This document shows, in pieces, positions 35,080 through 44,589 of a DNA stretch of 64,000 nucleotides. The notes beneath the pieces are model-generated. The model was given only the letters and a program-made list of their open reading frames with translations, made no database searches and was not told where the DNA came from. This DNA comes from Paucisalibacillus globulus (lineage in GTDB: Bacteria > Bacillota > Bacilli > Bacillales > Amphibacillaceae), in assembly GCF_900184735.1 (NCBI RefSeq), contig NZ_LT855405.1, forward strand, positions 1-64,000, read 5' to 3'. A program made the translations under genes and the position numbers. Within the stretch, counting starts at the first letter, position 1. The number at the start of each line of letters is the position of its first letter.

Positions 35080-35915
35080 TTAGGGGGAGGATAGGGCTTT
35101 ATTCTTCATTTCAAGAGTGATTCTGTTTAATAATGATGTGCTAAGTTCGTTCATTATTCTTTTCATAACAAGTTTTATTCTGAAATGATGTGCGAGAGTC
35201 TCTTATTCTTCATTTCAACATCAGTCCCTTTCCGAAATGATGTGCGAGAGTCTCTCATTCTTCTTTTAACACCAGTTCTATTCCGAAATGATGTGCGAGA
35301 GTCTCTTATTCTTCATTTCAACATCAGTCCCTTTCCGAAATGATGTGCGAGAGTCTCTCATTCTTCATTTCATCATCAGTCCCTTTCCGAAATGATGTGC
35401 GAGAGTCTCTCATTCTTCATTTCATCTCCAGTTCCAATCCAAAATGATGTGCGAGAGTCTCTCATTCTTCATTTCATCTCCAGTTCCAATCTAAAATGAT
35501 GTGCGAGAGTCTCTCATTCTTCATTTCATCTCCAGTTCCAAACTAAAATGATGTGCGAGAGTCTCTCATTCTTCATTTCATCTCCAGTTCCAATCCAAAA
35601 TGATGTGCGAGAGTCTCTCATTCTTCATTTCATCTCCAGTTCCAATCTAAAATGATGTGCGAGAGTCTCTCATTCTTCTTTTCATCTCCAGTTCCAATCT
35701 AAAATGATGTGCGAGGGTCTCTCATTCTTCATTTCATCTCCAGTTCCAATCTAAAATGATGTGCGAGAGTCTCTCATTCTTCATTTCATCTCCAGTTCCA
35801 ATCCAAAATGATGTGCGAGAGTCTCTCATTCTTCATTTCATCTCCAGTTCCAATCTAAAATGATGTGCGAGAGTCTCTCATTCTTCATTTCATCTCCAAA
35901 TCTCTCACCAAATGT
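35080..35915. repeat. 52-bp tandem repeat array 2 (about 15 units)
   Basis: About fifteen head-to-tail units of 52 nt: (A/G)AAATGATGTGCGAGAGTC, then TCTCATTCTTCATTTCATC, then TCCAGTTCCAATC. Central units are almost identical; end units decay. Aligned without gaps, the unit shares AAATGATG, AT..TC.TTTCAT and AGTT with array 1 at the same spacing, so both belong to one family. GAAATG/CATTTC in a unit can pair. No reading frame is kept. It fills the gene-free interval before the hydrolase gene. Confidence 0.9.
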
Positions 35916-36042
35916 TGCAAGAAATTCTATCAATCTTCACTTCAACACAAAACTAACATCAAAATGAACAATAACCCGAGCAACTTGTTCTATTATGCCT
36001 ACCAGGAAAATATATTTTAACTAATAGAAAGGGGGATTCTTT

Positions 36043-36855
36043 ATGTCTGGTAAATATATTGAAGTAGATTCCGGTGTAGAGCTTTTTGTTCAAGATGTTG
36101 GGGAAGGTGATCCCATTGTGTTTATACCAGGGTTTACGTTTACGACCGAGGTATTTGATAAACAAGTGGAGTACTTTTCCAAAACGAATCGGGTAATTGT
36201 TATCGACCCAAGAAGTCACGGGAGGTCTACGATAACGGTACATGGGAATGATTATGTTACACATGGTGCAGATTTGGCTAGTGTTCTGCAGCAATTAGAA
36301 GTAAGAGATGCAACACTTGTGGGATGGTCCTTTGGCTGTCTGACAGCTTGGGAATATTTCAAGGAATATGGTACAGATGGTATTAAATCGATGGTTTTGG
36401 TGGATATGCCACCGAAGTCACTATCCGCTGATCCGGAAGATTGGGTTGAAGGGGCACTTGATGATATTGCAGCTATCTACAATAACTCTCTTAGGACCCC
36501 ACAAGGGCAGCGTGAATTTATAAAAGCCTACATAACCGGGGTGATGGTACAGCGGGATATGAGTGAGGCTGAGTTGACTTGGCTGGTTGAGCAGTCTATG
36601 AAAACACCATATTACATTGCTGGTAATCTTTTTGCATCGGGAATGTTTGCGGACTATCGAAAAGAGGCCAAGCAAGCGTATGAGACACTTCCAACATTAA
36701 CGGTTGTAGCGGATCATTGGGCAGAGACTGCCGTTGAATTCACAAAATTTCTATCTCTAGATACTAGAGTTGAAATTCTTGGTGGTCATATGATGTTTTG
36801 GGAACATGCCGAGAAGTTTAATAGAATACTAGAGGACTTTATTAAATCTAACTAA
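36043..36855 (+). CDS. Alpha/beta hydrolase
   Basis: 270 residues. Nucleophile elbow GWSFGC (Ser near residue 97), oxyanion segment FIPGFTFT, a likely acid in VVADHW, and the catalytic His in GGHMMFW. Small-molecule esterase/haloperoxidase-like fold. Substrate unknown. GGGGG precedes ATG, and a strong terminator follows. It stands alone. Confidence 0.88.
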   Translation: MSGKYIEVDSGVELFVQDVGEGDPIVFIPGFTFTTEVFDKQVEYFSKTNRVIVIDPRSHGRSTITVHGNDYVTHGADLASVLQQLEVRDATLVGWSFGCLTAWEYFKEYGTDGIKSMVLVDMPPKSLSADPEDWVEGALDDIAAIYNNSLRTPQGQREFIKAYITGVMVQRDMSEAELTWLVEQSMKTPYYIAGNLFASGMFADYRKEAKQAYETLPTLTVVADHWAETAVEFTKFLSLDTRVEILGGHMMFWEHAEKFNRILEDFIKSN

Positions 36856-36862
36856 TTAATAA

Positions 36863-36904
36863 GAGTGCCATTTCTCGCCCTGTTCATGAGCAGAAATGGC
36901 ACTC
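36863..36904. terminator. Bidirectional terminator
   Basis: GAGTGCCATTTCT pairs with AGAAATGGCACTC between convergent genes. It can serve the hydrolase on plus and the small membrane protein on minus. Confidence 0.85.
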
Positions 36905-36906
36905 TC

Positions 36907-37080
36907 CTATTTATTATTTATTTCCTCTAAAAGTTCAATGATTTTTTGATTTTGTTGAACTTGTACTTCACTATTTGCCTTAATTCCATGGATCCATACC
37001 AAAAGAAAAACTGTAACCGCAATTGGAATAATTAAACCAACTAAAGAAAATAACAAACCAATAAGTCCAAAAGCCTCCAT
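36907..37080 (-). CDS. Small membrane protein (57 aa)
   Basis: 57 residues beginning MEAFGLIGLLFSLVGLIIPI: one long hydrophobic helix, then a charged helical tail (VQQNQKIIELLEEINNK). GAGG lies five bases before the ATG. It resembles short single-helix Bacillus proteins with a coiled-coil tail. No function is known. Confidence 0.65.
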   Translation of the reverse strand: MEAFGLIGLLFSLVGLIIPIAVTVFLLVWIHGIKANSEVQVQQNQKIIELLEEINNK

Positions 37081-37102
37081 CTATTCCTCACTCCATTCTC
37101 TA

Positions 37103-37807
37103 TTAGTTAAGTGTACCAATATCCTGAACAATATGTTGCTCTTTAAGAAATTTCTCTGTTGCTTTTTCTAGCCCAACCAAGACCTCGACCCAGAAATCTT
37201 TTTCTATCGTTTTTTCAAAATATGCGTCAGTATAGGAACTATGGTCAATAGGACTATGTTCACTCACACCTTCCATATTTTCAACTAACACATCTACCCA
37301 TTCTTGATTCAAATCTCGAATCATTGTAATGTTTTTTATCATATCATCATCTAACTTAAAGGACTCGTTCGACAGTAAATCGACTGGGTAGATTCCGTAA
37401 GTCTCTTCATTATATACTCCTAGTTCTTCAGCAAATTGACTTGCTAAGCGAAAAAAGTAAATACCCGTACTAGCAGCATTATTAGAGGTTAGATTAGAAA
37501 CTTCTTCACCATCTAATCGATTTATATCAATCGCAAAAAGTTGATAATCTTGTGCATTCATCTTAATATTACTATTACTCTCAATCAGAAAGCGCAAATG
37601 CTCGGCGCTAATTCTACCTGTTTCCAAAATCTCATTGTAATACTTGTGACCTTGTAAAATATTAAAAGCCATTTCTGAGTAATCATTAAACACCTGTAGT
37701 GACAAATATTCCTCATATCGCTTGTTTTCCTGTGTTTGTTTGAAGGCAAAAACCCCGACTAATGCGACTAGTCCGGCCAACAATAGCATACTTATTTTAC
37801 TTCTCAT
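37103..37807 (-). CDS. Membrane-anchored protein of unknown function
   Basis: 234 residues. N-terminal signal anchor (ISMLLLAGLVALVGVFAF), rest extracytoplasmic, helical and acidic. Not recognised. AAGGAAGGG precedes the ATG. Followed by the small membrane protein gene. Confidence 0.75.
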   Translation of the reverse strand: MRSKISMLLLAGLVALVGVFAFKQTQENKRYEEYLSLQVFNDYSEMAFNILQGHKYYNEILETGRISAEHLRFLIESNSNIKMNAQDYQLFAIDINRLDGEEVSNLTSNNAASTGIYFFRLASQFAEELGVYNEETYGIYPVDLLSNESFKLDDDMIKNITMIRDLNQEWVDVLVENMEGVSEHSPIDHSSYTDAYFEKTIEKDFWVEVLVGLEKATEKFLKEQHIVQDIGTLN

Positions 37808-37820
37808 AATAAACCCTTCC

Positions 37821-37981
37821 TTACCTTGCTTTTCGTTTTCTTACAATATCAAACAATATAGGAATAAACACTAATACTGGAATTAGCTTAACTAAACAGT
37901 AGAAATTAAAATGCTCAATCTCACTTGCATCAAATTCTTTAATAACCTATTCAACTTTTCCGTATCTAAAGAAGATAACAT
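37821..37981 (-). pseudogene. Frameshifted small membrane protein
   Basis: An ATG overlapping the ASCH stop codon (TAATG) opens MLSSLDTEKLNRLLK. Deleting or adding one base in the following AAAG switches to a second frame, EFDASEIEHFNFY then a hydrophobic helix and a basic end (VRKRKAR). Together they read as one small single-helix protein of about 53 residues broken by a one-base indel. I infer the break; no homologue was compared. Confidence 0.4.
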
Positions 37982-38439
37982 TATTTTTTATATACTACCC
38001 TAAACTCCTCACAAACAATAGGGAGTTTATCATGAAACTCTTCATCTGTTCCTTCTAATTCTGTTTTGAAGAACCATTCATGAACTTCTCGCCAATATCG
38101 TAGTGAACGGTCTCCTTCTCCTTCTAAATAAGCAAATTCCTCTGTCACTTCATCAAATGGAACGATGTCGATTGATGTTGTTTCGATAATGGCTACTGCT
38201 TCTCCATCTCCGTTAAGGATAATGCTTAAATCACCGACCTGTGGTAATGGTTCGTTATCTCCACCAAAATAATTATAATTTGATGCAGTCGCTGTTTTGG
38301 TTCCTTCAAGGACTAGTCCAAGTAGTTTATCAGCTAATTCTTTAGAATTACCAAACGCCCACGCTTCATATTTATCCGGAGCATTCGGATTTGTTTTCTT
38401 GTACGCTTCCCAGATTTCTAGGACAGATTCTTTGTTCAA
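37981..38439 (-). CDS. ASCH domain protein
   Basis: 152 residues. ASCH signature: a WAFGNSKELADKLLGLVLEG start, KTATAS, then GDLSIILNGDGEAVAIIETT and the LRYWREVHEWFF end. ASCH domains adopt a PUA-like fold and bind RNA or act as N4-acetylcytidine amidohydrolases. Activity here is not established. Last complete gene of a minus-strand run from 41692. Confidence 0.85.
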   Translation of the reverse strand: MNKESVLEIWEAYKKTNPNAPDKYEAWAFGNSKELADKLLGLVLEGTKTATASNYNYFGGDNEPLPQVGDLSIILNGDGEAVAIIETTSIDIVPFDEVTEEFAYLEGEGDRSLRYWREVHEWFFKTELEGTDEEFHDKLPIVCEEFRVVYKK

Positions 38440-38456
38440 TTAAAACACCTAGCTTT

Positions 38457-39116
38457 CTAAATAAAAATGGATACTCCAAGGTTGTAGACGGAATGAATGA
38501 TAATAACAGACCACAAGGAGTTAGATTTTCGATAAATAAGTCCAAAAATAAATCCTATAATAAAGACCTGAATGAATGTGAATAGGATTCCAGGACGTTC
38601 AAACAATTCATGATGAAACCAGATTGGAAAATGAATTGTTAAGAATAGCAATGCCGTTATGGAATTCGCCTTCCAAAAAGTGAATTGTTGCATGAGTTTT
38701 CTCAAGATAAAGCCACGGAAAACAATTTCTTCTGTAATACCAACTAGAATGACCGTATTTAGCCAAGTATGAAGCCCCAAATTAAGATTTATTTCTGTTT
38801 GCGAGAATAGTAGATTTGCCATTATGAAAAAAATGACCAATGCAAATGAAACCCACGTTGCCCAACCAAAGCCCTTACTTAAGTTCTCCCTTAATCCTAA
38901 GAATTTTAATGGTTCCTTCTTTTCAACTAGTTTAACTAGTATGATGATAGGCGCAACCCATACGAGTAATTTAATCACCGCTCCAACAATCGAAGCTACA
39001 GTAGGATCCATTGTATTTATAAAATCTACCAACCAAAGCTCACGGATTGTCCATATCAGATAAAAGAGGATAAAATACACCCAAAGATAATGTTTATGTA
39101 AAAGAATCGTCATCAC
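38457..39116 (-). CDS. CPBP family intramembrane metalloprotease
   Basis: 219 residues, about seven helices. Active-site motifs EEIVFRG (EExxxR), FLTIHFPIW (FxxxH) and a late HSVYN are all present. CPBP (Abi) proteases process membrane proteins or confer immunity to bacteriocins. Substrate unknown. Start GTG at 39116 or ATG at 39113. Confidence 0.88.
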   Translation of the reverse strand: MMTILLHKHYLWVYFILFYLIWTIRELWLVDFINTMDPTVASIVGAVIKLLVWVAPIIILVKLVEKKEPLKFLGLRENLSKGFGWATWVSFALVIFFIMANLLFSQTEINLNLGLHTWLNTVILVGITEEIVFRGFILRKLMQQFTFWKANSITALLFLTIHFPIWFHHELFERPGILFTFIQVFIIGFIFGLIYRKSNSLWSVIIIHSVYNLGVSIFI

Positions 39117-39119
39117 CCC

Positions 39120-39671
39120 TTAAACAGGACTTTCCAATGTCTTTTCTAGCGTTTTCTTATGTAAATCAGCTAAATTGAAAAGGTCGAATATGCCTTCCTT
39201 TATTTCTTTCAATAAACGCTTGGCTTCTGTCCAAGCCAAATCATAAATCTTTTGATCGATGACATCTGTAGTAAGAGCTTCTTCCAACTCATCTTCGTCT
39301 AATAAATAGACTTCTCCCGTTGGCAGTGCAACAATATCCAGAAACAAATCATCTATAGTTGGGATTCCATTATCTGTTCCATATGCCTGACAAATATCAA
39401 TGTACCACTGCACGATATTTCCATTCTGGTCGAATGTGGTGGTTACCATGTGATTCTTACCAAAAGGAAATTGCTGAAGCCACATGTAACCATCATCGAC
39501 TAAACATAACTCTCTATTTTCATATGTGATCCAGAGGGGCTCCCTTACTTTAACCATATCAATTAAGGTAATATAACCCTTAAACGATTCAGCATCTAAA
39601 TAGGATTGAGCATATCGTCTCTTCGTAATCCGCTGCCAATCATGACGGTTCCCATACTTACGCTTCAGCAA
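39120..39671 (-). CDS. DUF402 protein (nucleotide phosphatase-like)
   Basis: 183 residues. DUF402 core: YENRELCLVDDGYMWLQQFP, then WYIDICQAYG, PTIDDLFLDIVALP and GEVYLLDEDELEEAL. Family members hydrolyse nucleoside di/triphosphates (Ntdp-like) with metal-binding acidic residues, which are present. It follows the AmiE-like gene closely and is probably co-transcribed with it, but no link to wall salvage is known. Confidence 0.82.
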   Translation of the reverse strand: MLKRKYGNRHDWQRITKRRYAQSYLDAESFKGYITLIDMVKVREPLWITYENRELCLVDDGYMWLQQFPFGKNHMVTTTFDQNGNIVQWYIDICQAYGTDNGIPTIDDLFLDIVALPTGEVYLLDEDELEEALTTDVIDQKIYDLAWTEAKRLLKEIKEGIFDLFNLADLHKKTLEKTLESPV

Positions 39672-39689
39672 GCCATCTCTTCCTTTCTA

Positions 39690-40736
39690 TCAAAAGTTTG
39701 AACGAATAATATTATGCAGTCTCGGACGTAATCTTAGTATTGGTGGTTTTCTACCAAAATGTACTCTGTTCGTTAGTAGAATCACGTGTAAATCTACCTC
39801 GGGGTCGAACCAGATACTAGTACCAGTAAAACCTGTATGACCATAAGAACTTTCTGAGAAATAATCACCACAAGAAGAGTATGTCGGACCCTTTAATATC
39901 CAACCAAGTCCACGATGTTCCGCATCAAATCCGGTATAGTTTTTTCGAGATAGATGGAGGGCTACCTCCGATAAGATACGCTTCCCATTATATACACCAT
40001 TATTCTCAATCATTTGGGTATACTTAGCAAGGTCACCAACCGTAGAAAACAGCCCAGCATGACCACTAATACCACCCATAGACTCTGTATTCTCGTCATG
40101 AACAATACCAGATTTATAGACTTGAAGTGTTTCACTAAACTCTGTAACTGCATAACGATTCTGTTCAAAGCTTGGGTTAAACCCAGTTTCATGCATTTCT
40201 AGCGGGACAAAAATCTCACGCCCGACAAAGTCAGTAAACTTCTCACCCGTCACGGTCTCAACAATTTTGTATAGTGTAATTAATCCCAGATCACTGTACA
40301 CCACTTTTTCCCCTGTTGGATAGACAAGTTCCTGGTTATAAATACGATTCAGAATCTGTTCGGTATTCAAATTTTCTTTAAAATATTCAATATGTGATGG
40401 TAATCCAGAAGTATGTGTTAATAAATGCCTTATCGTTAACTCTTCTTTTCCTTGTTGACCAAATTCAGGTAGGAAAAAGGAAACCCGGTCATCCAGTCTA
40501 ATTTCCCCATCATCCATTAGTTCTAACAACGCAGGTAACGTTGCCACTACCTTGGTCAGGGAAGCTAGGTCAAACACAGTATCTAGCTGCATCGGAGCCT
40601 TTTCTGGGAACACGACTCGATTTCCAACCGCTTCTTGCAAAATCACATTTCCTTTATGCGAAACATGGATAACTGCTCCTGGAATATGGTTCAACTCTAC
40701 TTCTTTTTGTAAAAAATCAATTACTTTATCGCGCAT
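39690..40736 (-). CDS. AmiE-like serine hydrolase (class C beta-lactamase fold)
   Basis: 348 residues. SLTK (SxxK), VYSDLG (Y-x-N/D) and GHTGFTG (H-x-G) catalytic motifs are present. B. subtilis YbbE/AmiE, of this fold, removes peptides from MurNAc and is encoded with nagZ, namZ and murQ. The genomic setting here supports the same role. Unlike secreted versions there is no signal peptide, so it would act in the cytoplasm. Starts three bases after the upstream GNAT gene. Confidence 0.8.
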   Translation of the reverse strand: MRDKVIDFLQKEVELNHIPGAVIHVSHKGNVILQEAVGNRVVFPEKAPMQLDTVFDLASLTKVVATLPALLELMDDGEIRLDDRVSFFLPEFGQQGKEELTIRHLLTHTSGLPSHIEYFKENLNTEQILNRIYNQELVYPTGEKVVYSDLGLITLYKIVETVTGEKFTDFVGREIFVPLEMHETGFNPSFEQNRYAVTEFSETLQVYKSGIVHDENTESMGGISGHAGLFSTVGDLAKYTQMIENNGVYNGKRILSEVALHLSRKNYTGFDAEHRGLGWILKGPTYSSCGDYFSESSYGHTGFTGTSIWFDPEVDLHVILLTNRVHFGRKPPILRLRPRLHNIIRSNF

Positions 40737-40738
40737 GG

Positions 40739-41692
40739 TTAAATCTCCTTTTGATAGCCTTCATAGCTTTTCCAAACTTCATAGCCTAATTTACCGTAGA
40801 AATCAATTAATCCCGTCCAATCAATGACAATCTGGTTAATTCCTCTTTCTCTAAGAAAAGCAATACCTGCTTGAACAATAGCAAGACCGTAACCCTTTTT
40901 TCGCTTCTTGGCATCCACGCCAAGCGGACCTACACCACCAAGTTTATCATCAAATAGCGGAGCCCAGTTAATATTCCCCATAATAATCGGAGAATCTGGA
41001 TCATTTATCCGACAAAATCCAACCATCTCCCCATTCTCTTTCAACACTACAAATTCACGGCCAGTTCCACCTTCTTGAAAATAAAGTACTGCCTCATGCT
41101 CCCATCTCCCAGGGAAACAGCGATGAAGAAAGCCTAGAAATTCTTCTTTCTCGGATTCTTGTAAAATACTAAACTCCGCATCTGGTTTACTTGGCCAATC
41201 AATTTCCTCGGCCTGGTCATAGGAACGAGTCATATCTACATTAGACTGGTCATGTTGATAACCCTTTTTTTCAAACCAGGATATGGTGTGCTGATCTTCT
41301 TGCGGTATTCCTGGAAGATAATGATACATATCCCGCCCTAAGAAGATAGTCTTAAGCCCTCTCTGTTTAATAATTGCTTCTGCATGTTTAAGAAGTTCAG
41401 ATCCAATTCCCTTGTTACGATATTGAGAATCTACTAAAATAGCTTGAATCCAACCAATATCATCACGCATTTTCACTTCTGTTTCTTCTTTTAGAACTTT
41501 CACAATGACAAAGCCAATTACCTCGTCCTCATCATTCACAACAATACGTGACCCTTCATACGAGATATTTTTATCTAGAAAACTATTCTGTCTAAAAAGC
41601 TCTGTCCGCATTGGAAATCGTTCTTGCAATTCCTTATTCCATAAAGCTACTAATTCATCCAATCGTTCTATGTGCCAAGGCATATACCGCAT
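40739..41692 (-). CDS. Double-GNAT acetyltransferase
   Basis: 317 residues with two GNAT domains: the first has the acetyl-CoA loop DSQYRNKGIGSELLKHA (residues 90-106), the second KKRKKGYGLAIV (near 265). AAGGAGG precedes the ATG. Two-domain GNATs in wall-recycling clusters include the clostridial glucosamine acetyltransferase GlmA, so acetylation of an amino sugar is a reasonable guess. Paralogue of the protein at 42650. Confidence 0.8.
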   Translation of the reverse strand: MRYMPWHIERLDELVALWNKELQERFPMRTELFRQNSFLDKNISYEGSRIVVNDEDEVIGFVIVKVLKEETEVKMRDDIGWIQAILVDSQYRNKGIGSELLKHAEAIIKQRGLKTIFLGRDMYHYLPGIPQEDQHTISWFEKKGYQHDQSNVDMTRSYDQAEEIDWPSKPDAEFSILQESEKEEFLGFLHRCFPGRWEHEAVLYFQEGGTGREFVVLKENGEMVGFCRINDPDSPIIMGNINWAPLFDDKLGGVGPLGVDAKKRKKGYGLAIVQAGIAFLRERGINQIVIDWTGLIDFYGKLGYEVWKSYEGYQKEI

Positions 41693-41710
41693 GACTTTTT
41701 CCTCCTTAAG

Positions 41711-41748
41711 TAAAATAAGCCAACCCTCAAATGAGTTAGCCTATTTTC
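41711..41748 (-). terminator. Terminator after murR1
   Basis: AATAGGCTAAC pairs imperfectly with GTTGGCTTATT and runs into TTTTAC on the minus strand. It separates murQ-GNAT-murR from the following GNAT-amiE unit. Confidence 0.65.
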
Positions 41749-42618
41749 TTACTTTTTCTTACCATTCTGTGTAATGAAGTCAATCGCGTCTCTCGTGACA
41801 TCAATATACTCCACTGTTTCATCATATTTTAATGTTGCTACTCGCATGAATAGAATATCAATAACTTGTAATTGCCCAATACGTGAAGAAGTAGCACCAC
41901 TTCTAAAAGTTGGCTCTCTAGTTGCCGATGTGTATAGCCTAATATCTGCTTGTTCGGTCACTTTTGAGCTCCCGTATCGCGTTAAGCTAATGGTCTTCAT
42001 ATTCTTTTGCTTTGCTAGTTCAAGCACTTTAGCAACTTCATTGGTTTCACCTGAGAACGATATCCCAACAACAACTTCATCTTCATCCCCATTAGCGACT
42101 AGCGTTGCCGCCATATGGATATCTGAAAAGGCATGCACCGTTTTATTGATTCGTAAAAATTTCTGTTGAGCATCTTTAGCAATAATGCCAGATGCACCGA
42201 CACCAATAAAATGGATCTTCTTCGCATTCAATAACAATTGTACAGCCTTCTCCAATTCATCGATTTGTAGAAGTTCCGCTGTTTCTTTAATCGTTTGTAT
42301 GCTATTCGTTGTCATCTTCTCAATAATGGATTGTAATCCCTCATCCGGTCTAATATCACGAAAACCTTCATTTGTTGTTTTTTGTAAATCCCCTGCAATC
42401 CGGAACTTTAAATCTTGGAATCCCTTTAAGTCTAAAGATTTACAAAGCCGAATGACCGCAGCCCCACTCGTATCGCTTCTTTTTCCTAACTCTTGCGCTG
42501 TTAACTTGATCGCCTCTTCTGGTTGTTCAATGATAAAAGCTGCTATTTTCCTCTCTGAGGGAGGTAACGACGGTAACATCTCTGTTAGCATCGTTAAACC
42601 TCCTGTCATGTAAGACAT
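41749..42618 (-). CDS. murR: MurR/RpiR family regulator 1
   Basis: 289 residues. N-terminal RpiR helix-turn-helix (SERKIAAFIIEQPEEAIKLT, then SDTSGAAVIRLCKSL) and a C-terminal SIS sugar-phosphate domain (GVGASGIIAKDAQQKF, GISFSGETNEVAKVL). MurR proteins bind MurNAc-6-phosphate and control murQ genes, which lie directly upstream here. A close paralogue is at 54478. The conserved N-terminus (GGLT) supports the 42618 start over an internal ATG that has a better ribosome site. Confidence 0.88.
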   Translation of the reverse strand: MSYMTGGLTMLTEMLPSLPPSERKIAAFIIEQPEEAIKLTAQELGKRSDTSGAAVIRLCKSLDLKGFQDLKFRIAGDLQKTTNEGFRDIRPDEGLQSIIEKMTTNSIQTIKETAELLQIDELEKAVQLLLNAKKIHFIGVGASGIIAKDAQQKFLRINKTVHAFSDIHMAATLVANGDEDEVVVGISFSGETNEVAKVLELAKQKNMKTISLTRYGSSKVTEQADIRLYTSATREPTFRSGATSSRIGQLQVIDILFMRVATLKYDETVEYIDVTRDAIDFITQNGKKK

Positions 42619-42649
42619 GAGATCAACTCTTTTCTTCTTTCTATACTAC

Positions 42650-43597
42650 CTATATATCCTTTTTCATTACATGAAATTTTCTTGTGATATGGAATCCAGT
42701 TTTTAAATACAAATGGCCAGCTGCACTCTTCTCACCAGTCCATAAGAACCAAGCATTGTGAAGCCCCTCTGCCTTCATTTGGAATAAACACTCTTGAAGT
42801 AAAAGTTTCCCCAAACCTTTACCTTGTTGATTAGGATCGACTCCAAATGGGCCGAATCGCTCTGGTATTCCTTCATATCCACCATATAAACAAAATCCTA
42901 CCAATTCTTGGTGGTGTCTGGCAATTAAAACCCTCTCCATTGGTAAGACCTGAAGAAGTCCCTCACGAATTGCTCTTCCCCAATCTGGGTTAAATACATG
43001 ATTCGCAAATTGGATAACTTCATATAAATCCTTATCTTCTGCAATAGAAATGGTATAGCCTTCTGCCTCACGCTTCTTTTTCAGTTCAAGGATTTCATCT
43101 GAAAGCTTAAAATCTAATAAATTGCGGTCCATAGCTACAGGTGAATACAGTTTCTGGAAACCATGGTTTAATAAAAACTCATATGCTTCCGGATAACTCT
43201 CCTCATCCAAACCAGGTAATATATAGTTTGGCGCATAAGAGGCAAAGAATATACTGGTACGATTATTCTCCTTAAAGAACGCATCGACTTGGTTCAATAA
43301 TTCAGAACCAATCCCTTTACGATGGTATTCTGGATCAACGAAGAAGAACGTAATCCAACCATTCTCTTCTTCTAACTCTGTTCCAATCATCGGTAGAAGA
43401 CGGCGTAAACCGTAAACCACTCCGACTAATTTATCCTCATCAAATGCTAAAGAAAGTCCTTTCGGATCAAAGTTTGCATCTAATAATACTAAATTACGAA
43501 ATCTTTTAGCTGTGATTGGATCTCGTGGTAGACTATTATTCCAAAGGTTGACGATCTGTACCTCATCCCCAGATTGATAGCTTCGATATGTTATCAT
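42650..43597 (-). CDS. Double-GNAT acetyltransferase, murQ-linked
   Basis: 315 residues with two GNAT domains (VDPEYHRKGIGSELLNQVDA, then VDPNQQGKGLGKLLLQECLF). GGGGG seven bases before the ATG at 43597 fixes the start; the longer frame overlaps murQ. Lies between murQ and murR, so amino-sugar acetylation (GlmA-like) during wall salvage is plausible but unproven. Confidence 0.82.
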   Translation of the reverse strand: MITYRSYQSGDEVQIVNLWNNSLPRDPITAKRFRNLVLLDANFDPKGLSLAFDEDKLVGVVYGLRRLLPMIGTELEEENGWITFFFVDPEYHRKGIGSELLNQVDAFFKENNRTSIFFASYAPNYILPGLDEESYPEAYEFLLNHGFQKLYSPVAMDRNLLDFKLSDEILELKKKREAEGYTISIAEDKDLYEVIQFANHVFNPDWGRAIREGLLQVLPMERVLIARHHQELVGFCLYGGYEGIPERFGPFGVDPNQQGKGLGKLLLQECLFQMKAEGLHNAWFLWTGEKSAAGHLYLKTGFHITRKFHVMKKDI

Positions 43598-43610
43598 GTG
43601 GAATCCCCCT

Positions 43611-44522
43611 TCAGTTGCCAGTACTTGCGATTTCGATTGCTTTTCGAACAAATCCATTTGCTTGGTCAATTGCATTCTTAGCTTCTTCTAACGTAACTTT
43701 CGCCTTAATCATCACGATTGCCGGCTTCACTTCATTATTCGACTGCTCTAAAGTTTCTTTTGCTTTCTCATAGGAGACATTTGTAATAGTAGATACAATA
43801 TTAATAGCACGTTCTTTTAATTTATGATTGCTTACTTTCACATCCACCATAAGGTTCTCATAAACCTTACCAATCTTGATCATCGTAGTCGTAGTCAACA
43901 TATTAAGAATAAGTTTATGAGCTGTGGCTGCTTTCATTCTGGTAGAACCAGTGATCACTTCTGGCCCAGTAACCACCTCAATTTTCACATCCGCAAATTG
44001 ACTGATAATAGCATTGGCATTACTTGTTAAACTGATTGTCGCAGCTCCAATTTTCTGAGCATATTTTAGTGCCCCCGCAACAAAAGGAGTCCGACCGCTT
44101 GCAGCGATTCCAACTACTACATCAATTTCGGTTAATCCTCTTTCTTCTAAATCATGGGCACCTAGCTCTTCACTGTCCTCAGCACCTTCAACTGCCTTTT
44201 CAATTGCTTTCATCCCACCAGCCATAACACCTTGCACAAGGTCAGGTGGCGTACTATAAGTTGGCGGACATTCCACCGCATCAAGGATTCCAAGTCTACC
44301 ACTGGTACCAGCACCAACATAAAATAATCTCCCACCATTTTTCAAAGAATGATAGATTTTCTCCACAGCCTGCTCCACTTGCGGTAACACTTGTTGAACG
44401 GCCTGAGCCACTTTAAAATCTTCATTATTAATAACCGACAATATCTCACCAGTAGACATATTATCAATAGCCATCGAATGTTCATTTCTCATTTCCGTAA
44501 CCAAAGCTGAAAGTTTATTCAT
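43611..44522 (-). CDS. murQ: N-acetylmuramic acid 6-phosphate etherase MurQ, copy 1
   Basis: About 303 residues, SIS-fold etherase. Signature [20 protein letters not shown] holds the catalytic Glu region; [13 protein letters not shown] carries the second. It splits MurNAc-6-phosphate into GlcNAc-6-phosphate and lactate. ATG at 44522 is ten bases after AGGA. First gene of a murQ-GNAT-murR unit. Confidence 0.93.
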   Translation of the reverse strand: MNKLSALVTEMRNEHSMAIDNMSTGEILSVINNEDFKVAQAVQQVLPQVEQAVEKIYHSLKNGGRLFYVGAGTSGRLGILDAVECPPTYSTPPDLVQGVMAGGMKAIEKAVEGAEDSEELGAHDLEERGLTEIDVVVGIAASGRTPFVAGALKYAQKIGAATISLTSNANAIISQFADVKIEVVTGPEVITGSTRMKAATAHKLILNMLTTTTMIKIGKVYENLMVDVKVSNHKLKERAINIVSTITNVSYEKAKETLEQSNNEVKPAIVMIKAKVTLEEAKNAIDQANGFVRKAIEIASTGN

Positions 44523-44589
44523 TCGCATACCATCCTATTTTATTTCTTTTAGTAGTTGGGTAGAGGGTTGATTGTTTTGAGATTAGTGG

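Noticed and set aside
35080-35915. CRISPR array
   Set aside because: Units are head-to-tail with no unique spacers, there are no cas genes, and the whole 52 nt repeats.
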